Under the pieces are notes generated by a model. It saw only the letters and a list, made by a program, of their open reading frames with translations. It did not search any database and was not told where the DNA came from. A stretch of 64,000 nt of DNA from Hirudo medicinalis (Eukaryota > Annelida > Clitellata > Hirudinida > Hirudinidae), in NCBI GenBank assembly GCA_011800805.1, contig MPNW01000122.1:160386-224385 (forward strand), read 5' to 3'. This document shows positions 22,610 through 32,251 of this stretch, in pieces (within the stretch, counting starts at the first letter, position 1; every line of letters starts with the position of its first letter). Both the position numbers and the translations under genes were made by a program.

Positions 22610-24698
22610 ATGTCGTCCAAACTGTCTATCCTCCACATTCTTTTCATCGCAGTTGCGGTAGTGAACTGCTACAGTCGCCCGATGAGGGCCTCCACTGATT
22701 CCATGAGGAATTCTGGTCCCATCGTCATCACCAACTATGGCAGAGTCAAAGGTCTGAAGCATTTCCTTCCTTCCCTCTCCAGGACTGTAGACGCATTCAT
22801 GGGCATTCCATTTGCCAAACCCCCGGTCGGTCACCTACGTTTTGCTCTGCCCCAGCCTCCAGAAAGATGGAACTACGTCTACAATGCTACTAAGATACCG
22901 AACCCTTGCTGGCAGCTCAACGACACTTACTTTGGCAATGATTTCAGGGGCTCAAACATGTGGAATCCTTTGACGTCTCCTAGCGAAGATTGCCTGTACC
23001 TCAACGTCTACGTTCCAAAATCTGTCCAATCGACAACTCCCTCCAGCAACAAGATGTCCTCTCGTTTAAATAAGATGGCTGTCATGGTATGGATATACGG
23101 CGGCGGCTTTTACAGCGGCAGCTCCTATTTAGATGTTTATGATGGCAAGTACCTGGCAGTGACGAGCGATACGATCGTCGTTACCGTCAACTACAGACTG
23201 GGAGCACTGGGGTTTTTAACTCTGAAAGATCCTCTAACACCTCCGAATGTCGGCCTTTACGATCAGTTGATGAGTCTCGAGTGGATCAGAAACAACATAG
23301 CTTTCTTTGGAGGAGATCCTGACAATATCACGATTTTCGGAGAGAGTGCAGGAGCGGTCAGTGTCAGCCTCCATCTTCTGTCCCCGCTGAGTCATGACAA
23401 ATTTCATAGAGCGATCATGCAGAGTGGTACGGCAAACATGCCCTGGGGTGTCATTCCTATGCTCGAGGCTCAAAAAAGAGCCACTGAATTTGTGAAACTG
23501 CTCGGATGTGCAGAAACCAAGGAGGCTGAAATCGCGGACATCGCTCAAGCGATGAACTGCATGAAGTCGATGTCGGCTAGGGCTATAGTGGATTACCAGT
23601 GGGTAACAAGGAACATCTTGCAGTTTCCTTTCACACCCGTGGTGGACGGTGTCTTTGTCCCAGATGATCCGGTCAAGTTGCTGGAGAGAAGAGAATTTAA
23701 AAAATGTCCTATTCTCATTGGAAGCAATGCTAATGAAGCATCCTTCTTTCTCATATACGAGCTCGACTCCCAGTTCAACCTGACCTGGAAATCAATGACC
23801 CGTGACGATTACACGGCTAGTCTCACGAAATTGTTCTTCTACTATCCTCAATATCCCATCAACATGCCAGGCAGAGGATTGGAGGCCGTCAAGTTTCAAT
23901 ACACACCATGGTCTGATTTGGACGATGTAGACAAGAACATTTATGCTCTGGACATGGCTGTCTCTGACAGTCAATTCATTTGCCCTCTCAACACTTTTGC
24001 TCGCTCTTATTCATCTGCTGGTCAAGATGTCTACGCTTACTACTTCACTCAACGCATAAAGAATCATTTTTGGCCTGAATGGATGGGTGTTCTCCATGGT
24101 GATGAGATACTCTTCATGTTCAGTGAGGTCACCAAATGGAAAAATAACTACACATACGAGGAGCAGGAGCTGAGCAAAAAAATGATTCTATACTGGAGTA
24201 ACTTTGCTAAGACTGGGTGAGATTGTGAATTTATTGTGATTCAGAAGTTCATCTCTTGCTTTGATGATACATTTTAAATACGAATTTTATTTAGATAGAC
24301 ATTTAATGTCTTGAATTTGCATCATCTTTGCTTTAAGTTTATCGAAGTTTAAACCTTTTTGATTGAACAATATATAACTGCCTATAGCTCTTGAGCTAAC
24401 AACGAATCATCTAACCTCTGCAATGTATATGTATTTTTATAGGAATCCAAATACGAGTCCCGGTGCTGTATCGCTTGACGAATGGCCCCTGCACAGCATC
24501 AGCCATCAGGAATATTTGGAACTGAACACAAAATATTTGGACAGTTCAAACAAATGGCGAGCAGTGGGAAAAGGTCCACGAATAAGAGAATGCGCCTTCT
24601 GGAACACTTATTTGCCAAACCTACTCAGTAACGTGTTTTTGCTGTCTTTTTATGCCATTGATTTTTGTTTATCGTCTTGTAAATATAAAGATTCCTGA
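22610..24698 (+). CDS. ache: Acetylcholinesterase (two coding exons)
   Basis: Hydrolyses acetylcholine at cholinergic synapses; secreted or membrane-anchored alpha/beta-hydrolase. Exon 1 is 22610-24216 and exon 2 starts at 24443 after GTGAGA...TATAG. The joined frame gives about 620 residues. A signal peptide (hydrophobic residues 5-20) is present. Visible active-site parts: nucleophile Ser246 in FGESAG, Glu376 in NEASFF, His496 in WMGVLHGDEI, oxyanion hole GGG 164-166 (YGGGFYSGSS) and the choline-binding Trp118 in MWNPLT. The acyl pocket reads LQFPFTPV, with Leu337 and Phe339 where vertebrate enzymes have two Phe. Exon 2 carries the family's CAFWNTYLPNLL signature and then a hydrophobic, Cys-containing tail to a stop at 24696. 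A weak donor (GTAACG, about 24628) lies inside it, so the true C-terminus may come from an unseen exon. Cholinesterase is confident; the split between acetyl- and butyryl-type specificity is inference. Confidence 0.93.
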
Positions 24699-27600
24699 AT
24701 AAGAAAATGCAAATTTAAATTTTGCTAATTTAATATTATCTTTATGCGCCTCAAAACTTCCTTGTCTGCATATTGCGAAGCTTTAATTAGTTAATTGCAG
24801 GGACTTCACTTGGGAGGAAAACGCCTTCCTGAGAATTTCATTTGTTATAAGCGTACACCTTATGACAACTTTTCAATTTATGTAACTGATAAGCAAAAAA
24901 ATGTTCATCATTTAATTTCTTGAAACAAATCCTTGTTCAACCAACCAACTGAATAGGATATCAGACCTCACCATTAAAGCAATTTAGAGTTTCTATAAGT
25001 TCTTACGCATGAATTTTACTTATATTTATGATATTATGTAAGTTTTAATTAAAGTGAGAACATAAATAAAACTCAGCATAAGATGCTTATACGGTGTTTA
25101 TGTAGTTGGTTTGATCCAACACAAAAGATTAAAGGAATGTCTTTGACGTATCAGCAATTCTGCTTTTTTGGTTCACTTAAGTAGGCCTTAAATATTTACA
25201 AAACGTCTCATAAAAGTTCTTTCTCACGGGAGAGTCAACCGGGATGAACAAAAATCGTTAGTTAGTTGAATGTGATAACATTGAAAGCATTTCATACGAT
25301 TTCATAAAGATTTTAAATCGAAGGAAAGAGGTTTGTACACTAAACTTCGTGTCTTAAAGCCGAGTTTAAAGTTTAAAGAAGAAAAGGCGAACCTTGTAAT
25401 TACTATTTTTAATCCTTTATTTTTATCTTTTCGCGAAACATTATTACAACGAAAACAATGATTTTTTTTTTAAATATAGTCCCCAATCATTCATAAAGAT
25501 GCAAAGAAATTCTCTCTAGGCAAATTTTAATGTTAAGGAGCATTTGTCCGAGCTTGAACAAATGGAAAATGCCTAAGCGGAAATCTCCGTTGAAGACGAC
25601 CACATGAAAAAGTTTGGGATGTCAATAAATGCCTCAATAATGGATATGTGATATGAACAGCTTCGATGAAATCGAAATAATAATAACTAAGAAAACTACT
25701 ACGGTTTATTGAGTTTACGATACCATAATCCGTGGTAAAAAAAAAAAGAAGAAACTTAAAAAAGAGTGGAATTCATAATTTATCGCAATAAGAACAAGAA
25801 TAATGTACATCGCCATGGGAATCTAAAAAACCATTTTGTTATCTTTAAGAATCCGCGTATCACTCCAAGAAGATAGTGCGAAACGATTTGTTTCTATTCG
25901 CAACAACGTCCGTCTAACAGCTTTACAAATGTGCTCAGGTCGAAAATAAAAACAAGGCATTTGCAAAACTTCATATCATCGATTAATCTTACTCTGCTTA
26001 AAAATTTCCAAAGCCGCCCTTTCAAAGGAACGTTGAAGAACAAGTCTATTGTTGTTCGCTCGAATAGAACACGTGCAGAGCAGCGGTACTGGTCCAGGTT
26101 CGTTAGGCATCCTCTGAGGAATTGCCAAACATCACGCGACATCGTTTTTGCATCGCCATCAATAGGACCGACTGAAATGGAAAACGCATCATCCGCGCAT
26201 CTTTCACCAACTCTCTCGTTCAGAGATATTTTTTACTTTTCCGTTGTAGGCGATGGATACGGCCAGGAGAACAAAAAGATATTCCCGTGCAAGCCGACCT
26301 CGGAGCTCAGACCTTCCGGCTCGGTTTCCAAAGCAACCGGACATCCGCTCTACCTACTCGTCGTCTCCGTAGCCGTGCTACGCCAACTCCTTGCGACATT
26401 AGACAGCCGGTGGAGCTGCTAATGACGCCATCACGGAAACAGTAGGAGTGCAAAGGTCAGGCATGGATATCAGACGATTATTAGTCTCCAAGAGTTATTG
26501 CTCGGCATTGTTATTTTGTACGATTTTAATTGGCAGATGTTGTTATTTCCATACCTTCTGTCGATGTTTTGTACCGCTCTCTTTTCTTGCATATCTCCCA
26601 CCCCATCTCCTTAATCATCTACCTTCTTATCATGCTATCGTCAAACTTTAGATACCTTATTATCACTGTGCCGTAATCGATCCTATCATCATCTCGATTA
26701 ATAGTGAGGTAATGTTATTTCAGTCCAATAATCTTTAACACTAAATCTAAAACGTTTGCATCAAGATTCTTGAGCGAACTCCTTCATTATTCGACTACAC
26801 CTTAATTTTCGATATATCTTCAACTATTTGTGAGTTATTTCGTGTTCCTTCTATCCGAAGTACGTCAGGGTTCATTTTGCACGCGCGTTCCAAGGACTAA
26901 AGTCCCGAAATTGATATGAAAATCCTCCATAAGTTGTAAAAAAAAGTTACTAGCATTGCAATCAGGAATTATAGATTCCCAGGCTTCAGTAATCCATTGA
27001 AACGCCCATTTAATCTCAGCGCTTGGCAAACATTAGAGCCAGATGCTCCACCGTTATGGACTTACGATTTACTTTCATTTTGATTAGTTTCACTGTTGTT
27101 TTTTTTTTTACAAGACAATTGGATGATGTTTATATTCGCTGAGCCGATTTTAGATTCGCTTCGATATGCTGTTGTCGAACTTCCGCCCAAACATGGCGAC
27201 TTTCATTCATGCATCGAAAGACAAATCATTCAGTCATGGGCAGTGTTCTCGAAAAGAAAGAGTGAACAAAAAGCGCCTGCTACCTTCCTATTTCCATCTT
27301 GTTGTTTGCTTTCCGTCGTCATGGCAAACGACACTCCAAATCAATGAAGTCTGTCAAGCACTTCTCATCTAAGAGTGCTTTGCGATTTTCAGTCTTTAGA
27401 CTCCTTTCATTTTTTTTTCTCTCGATCTAAACGATGGAATTTTACAAATTCTCACCAAACGACGGATTCGTTCTTTTTGACAAACGCTTTTACTTTTTTA
27501 CGCGATCGAACAAAACTCGTACTTCTTCGTACGTGTTTCTGCGATGTCGGTCTCAAAGGCCAGATATTTCACAGCATTGTGGACATATTTTTGTGTGTGT

Positions 27601-29475
27601 ACTTGATATCCTCATCATACTTGAAATGTTAATCCAATCGAGTCCCAACTGACAAGCAATATGCACTAGTGCTTCGTCTGCATTTATCGTCTGCCGCACG
27701 ACACAACGCCATGGAAGTTCAACCGGATGTTTTCATTTTCATTTCATTTGTTTAATAACCAAATGAAGCTCGTGCAAATTTTAAAAAATCTTTACTTTGT
27801 TTTATTTTTATTAATAATTTTTCTTCTGCTAAGGACTCGCTCAGAACTTTTTAAAACTTGTGAACTTTTTCCAAGCGCGTTTTTTATACCTGAAGCTTAA
27901 ATTTTTCAACTCGACTGAACGTTGGCTATCTTTCACGCACTGTATTCCAGAGGTTTGTTATGCAAACTTTCAGCTTTCACTCATAATCGTTAGCAATTGA
28001 ACTTTATCGGAACATTTCGCCATCTTAAATGTAGATTTTCATCCGACATGATTTTCAAACATGTTTTAAGAATACTTCCTTATTTGTTTAATCAGACATT
28101 TGATTTGCTTTTATTGAAATATTTTAGGAAGTTAAATTGCGAAGAGAAAGCGATGGTTGCAATTTCTAGTTTTATTGGCAGCCCAAAATAAACAAAGCGG
28201 ATAGCAACTTCTAGATTAACATAGCAACGTCTGACTCACACCTCGTCAAGGGTAAAATGAAGTTTGTTTGCGGAGAATTAAGTTACGTCCACATGTCTCC
28301 CTTCATTTTCTTCATCCAAGAACCTTTACTCACGAATTTTATGTTAATTTGTTTCATGAGGGAGATGTTCCAAAGGTTCATTAATTATTTTTACTCATTT
28401 TTTTTAAAGCAAGGTTAGAAATTTATTAGAAATGCCCGGTAGTTTTTGGTTGAAACGCCTCCAACATTCAGAAAAATTGAACTGCATTCCACAAAGTTCG
28501 GTGGGATTTTGTCTGTCAATCCAAGCATGGAGGGAATGATCCGGGGATGGAAGCGCATCCAGAAAAAACCGAGAACTTCACAGGCGTTTTCTGAGGATGT
28601 ATTCATTTTTTCTCCTATTTGGAAACAAGTCCTCAGAGGGTTGTGATGTTCTATACATAAATGGGAATTATAATAATTTATGAGTAGCTTAAAACCTGGG
28701 TCTCTGGGGAAATTCAGAAGAGCAGAAGAATTTAATAAAGAATACACCGAGGCTAAGCTGAGTTGCGAGAGACGCATATGTATTTGTCCCTTTCAAAGAG
28801 TTAAAATAACAAAAGTAAATAAATGACATGTCGAACTAAAATAAACATAAGTTAGTTCATTTAAAAAAAAAACAAAAAAAAAACACGTCGAACGTTTGTT
28901 TGTCACATATTGTTATGTTAGATTAATATTTTTTAACTTAATTGGATATTTTAACCATTGGTAGCCATAAAGAGTAAATGTGCATTGATATTTACACGTG
29001 TGATTCGATCGGCAAACCTTAATAAATAATCTACTGTATCTACGAATAATCTACGACCCGGAATCTTGTCGTGTCATTACAAGCAATTAATAGTAACAAC
29101 AATAGTAATATTAATAATTACGAGCAATCGATGATGTGATTCAATCGTCAAATAATAATACTTGCAATCTTTATAAAGAATAATTGATAATGCAGAAAAT
29201 ATCCTATGTAAAATTTTCAAAGAACAATTTATCTGAAAGTATAAAATTGCAGAAGTTTTGGTCATTGGGAAATTCTTTGTCAAAGTTTCAGCATGTATCC
29301 CACAAGATATTTCAAAAAAATGTTTTATGTAGTTTCTTAGAATGCATAACTGTTATTAATAATAATCAAAAGTACTAACTGAATTGCATCCTACAAACAT
29401 AAACTGACGAAATAACTGAGATTTTAAAAATTGCTCATCCTCCTATTCAAATTTCAAAATATGTTGTTTTTTGCG
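24699..29475. other. Long intergenic between esterase and fibrinogen-related gene
   Basis: About 4.8 kb without a recognisable gene. It contains AT-rich DNA, a moderately GC-richer island at about 25900-26430 and several 60-120 codon frames (27096-27347, 27375-27632, 28415-28777) lacking domains or splice support. Confidence 0.5.
25931..26422 (+). CDS. Open frame of 163 codons, unidentified, doubtful
   Basis: This frame is longer than expected by chance in such AT-rich DNA and covers a GC-richer island. It is basic and Ser/Thr-rich with no domain, signal peptide or repeated motif I recognise, and a shorter open frame lies opposite part of it (25894-26142). It could be an exon of a gene I cannot assemble, part of a CpG-like regulatory island, or chance. 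No function is proposed. Confidence 0.15.
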   Translation: MLRSKIKTRHLQNFISSINLTLLKNFQSRPFKGTLKNKSIVVRSNRTRAEQRYWSRFVRHPLRNCQTSRDIVFASPSIGPTEMENASSAHLSPTLSFRDIFYFSVVGDGYGQENKKIFPCKPTSELRPSGSVSKATGHPLYLLVVSVAVLRQLLATLDSRWSC

Positions 29476-29479
29476 TTCA

Positions 29480-30942
29480 TTAATTCTGTTTCACAAAAAT
29501 TCTGCTGCTTTTCAAGGGTACAATGCTTTGATAACGAGTGAGCATGTTGAAGTATTTGGAGTACAATCCGTTGAAATTGGTAGTGTCGCATTTACTGTGA
29601 TACCACCAACCACCAGAATGAGAAAAGGCGCAGTTTTCGAGGAGATTCAGTTCGTTGTCAAGATCGAAAGTGGAAAACTTGGCAGCGTTGCATCTGGCCG
29701 TTGCAAGACTTCCGACTGCAAAATCCATGAAGTTCGTGTTATTTCCAACGAATCCACTCACGAATATCGAATATCCACTTCCTTCGTCGTTAAGAATGAA
29801 TGACGAATACTCGTCTACCAACAGCAATCTACAGCATGAAATAATCTTGTGAGAATATAAATGTAATTGATGTATGTAGTGCCATATGCAAAGCATGTAT
29901 TCTGAATTTGGAGCAAAAGATAAAGCCATAGACAAATTAAAACAAGTCTAAAATTACTTACAATTACACTTCAATAGTGTTATTAATTTTATTTAAGAGT
30001 AATAACCTACCCGTTTTGAGTCAAGCCCACAAACTTAATGCTGTATGAAAGGCCTTTCGTCAGTTCATACACTTTCTGTAAACCGAGCCAAAAATTAGAC
30101 AGGGGATCTCCAAATCCATTCTTGAAAGCGATCCAGTTTTGATTGAAACTGGTAGAGTCATTGAGCCGTTGTTGGATTAAAACCCACTCCTTTATCGCTG
30201 AAATAGCAGTCGAGTTGCCAATGACAATTGGCATTGTAATAATACTTTTACTTGTCAAATCATGGGGATCTTCCAAGTCATTAGATTTAAAATTGTATTT
30301 AAATAATTAGTTTTATGTTCATTAATAATTATTTGTTAGTAAAAATTTACAAGTTTCTTCCTTAGGCAGTATTTTAGCAAGGTGTTTAAGTTACTAACGA
30401 AAGGAGTAACAGCCGCTTTCGTTTGTCGACGTCTGTTTACAAATCATCATTATTATTATCCTTGTAATTAAAATATATTAACTTTTAATTTAATATTATT
30501 TAATATAACAAACAATTGCTCAAAAATAAACATTAAAGTTTGTTACCGTGAGGAAGGAGCAGTTATCAGAATAATGATAATCCTGTGGAAAATCCGAGAA
30601 TAATTGGCAGTATTCGGATGGATCACCGACATAATCTCTTGAATGAAAAAAGTTCAACCCAACGCACGAAACGTCTCCAGTGCATATCCAGGAACAGAAA
30701 GCGAAGACAGGGTGATTAAAACATGGATCTTCCTGACTACTAGAAAGATTCAATTGATTGTAAAGGACCTTGAATTCTTCGCCCAATGGCATCAGAGTTG
30801 GAGGATTGCCCGAAGCGCACAGATTTTTTGATGGATCACTGCACGATTTGAAGACTCTGAAGCATTTTGTGTCTACTGTGAAATCGCACCCAAATAAGGC
30901 AATACACACGATCAGCATCATGCAGTAGGGATAGGGATTCAT
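29480..30942 (-). CDS. Secreted fibrinogen-related (FReD) protein with PAN-like N-terminus
   Basis: Four exons on the minus strand: 30942-30547, 30432-30399 (34 nt), 30269-30011 and 29828-29480. All junction phases agree and the total is 346 codons including stop. The start is the ATG at 30942, followed by a hydrophobic signal peptide (CMMLIVCIALFGC). Residues about 25-130 are Cys-rich with FCSWICTGDVSCVGLNFF and EYCQLF, resembling a PAN/Apple module. The rest is a fibrinogen C-terminal domain: EWVLIQQR, FNQNWIAFKNGFGDPL, FWLGL, YSSF, then FDLDNE (the usual calcium-loop position) and CAFSHSGGWWYHSKC. Such proteins bind glycans or microbes in invertebrate immunity or act in matrix; which one is unknown here. 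It is degenerate: the usual GGG before the first Trp is absent. The micro-exon is the least certain part. Confidence 0.82.
29860..29908 (-). repeat. SINE family B tail fragment
   Basis: Inside the last intron of the fibrinogen-related gene. On the minus strand it reads TGCATATGGCACTACATACATC, the hairpin-and-tail end shared with the copies at 31742-31904, 45588-45650 and 52478-52652. No head is present. Confidence 0.6.
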
Positions 30943-31590
30943 TTTCCTGGATTCTTCTAAAAATTTCAAATTTAAAGGCTTTGAAATTGCTTTGTATTTG
31001 AAATTTCCTGCGCAGAATAATAGTTTTTTTAATTTCTGCTTTAAAAAGTTTTAGGCTTTCAAAGTCCATTTTCCAGTGTAAGACTTCCCTTTATGTCATG
31101 TTTTCGCAGCATTTAAAGGCATTGTATCTGTTTTTGCATTGTTTTCTTTGCGCGCCGTTTTGTCAAGAGAATACAATGAAGTCTCGGGAACAGGTGAACA
31201 TGTTCTTATAATCCAATTCCCAACGCAAGAGTACACACGACTCTCTTGTGACTTTTGATATCCCATGCCTCACGAACCAAGAATAAGTGGGTGAATGAGC
31301 GAATTTCTACCAAATTCCATTTTGCTTTCACGGAAGATTGCCATGTCGACTTTAGACATTGTCGGCGGCACGATGGGATCGATAGATCAATATATCGATC
31401 CTTAAAAAAACATCTTTGTTAAACCCCTACTGTTGTTGGATGTCGGTAAACTATGAATTGTCACGTTGTCCAGGAGACCATTATCATTTGGGTTGAAGTA
31501 ATCAATCTATTCGGCAACCTCATCAAGCATATTATCCTTGCCTTAGATGCGTTACTAATTGTGTTCTCATAAGAAAATAAAAATGCAATT
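30943..31590. other. Upstream of the fibrinogen-related gene
   Basis: No exon or repeat recognised. The promoter of the minus-strand gene should lie here, but no clear element can be called by eye. Confidence 0.4.
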
Positions 31591-31593
31591 TCA

Positions 31594-31711
31594 ATTGGCT
31601 GATCTTTTGACTGCCTTATGTATCCGGGTAGAATGCGAAGGCACTTTTTAATCGATCTACCGTTTATAAAGCGCTCCTATGCGAGGGCGCTCCCTGGCGG
31701 CGCAGGCAACC
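31594..31711 (-). repeat. SINE family A copy (3' part)
   Basis: Minus strand: GCCTGCGCCGCCAGGGAGCG, CGCTCCTATGCGAGGGCGC (reading the other way), TAGATCGATTAAAAAGTGCC, then AAGGCAGTCAAAAGATCAGC. Truncated at the head side, where a family B copy in the same orientation begins about 30 bases away. Confidence 0.85.
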
Positions 31712-31741
31712 TTCCCATTCAATGCATTAAGAATAAGACAA

Positions 31742-31904
31742 GATGTAAATGTACTTCATTTATGTAGCGCCATATGCATAATGTCAGACGTGCTTTTTGC
31801 CAACCATTTACATGGCAGTGCAAGCTGAGTTTACAACACGACACGTTACTACTCTTGCCATTATCACTGCAAGCAGGAATGGAACCTTCCAAACTCACCT
31901 GCAC
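31742..31904 (-). repeat. SINE family B copy with full tRNA-like head
   Basis: Minus strand: acceptor-like GTGCAGG, head ending GTAACGTGTCGTGTTG then AAACTCAGCTTGCAC, followed by TGTAAATGGTTGGC and the family B tail GCATATGGCGCTACATAAATG. It shows that the B tail is attached to the same head as family A. Confidence 0.85.
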
Positions 31905-32251
31905 AAGTTAAGTCATCAAGATATCTCAACATGTCCACAGGCAAACTATGGATGAGACGTGATAACGTAGACACATTTTTAATTAAAAGCTGTTCTCATT
32001 GTTATGTTTTACAATAATGATACGGTAGCAAAAGATGTTATACTCGTTTAATAAATAAAAGATTACATTAAAGGTTAGCTAATAATTTAATCCTAGATAG
32101 TCTGATAGTAGATTCTCTGACACAGGATGTTAAGTCTGTACCAAAGGGACACCTGAAGTTGTCAAAAATCAATATAGTCCTACTTCATTCATAAAAATAA
32201 CAAAATAATATAACTAATAAACACAACTCAGTTCATTTAGTCAAGGTGTCA

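Noticed and set aside
28415..28777. 120-codon minus-strand frame as a gene
   Set aside because: No family resemblance, opposite frame also open, no splice context.
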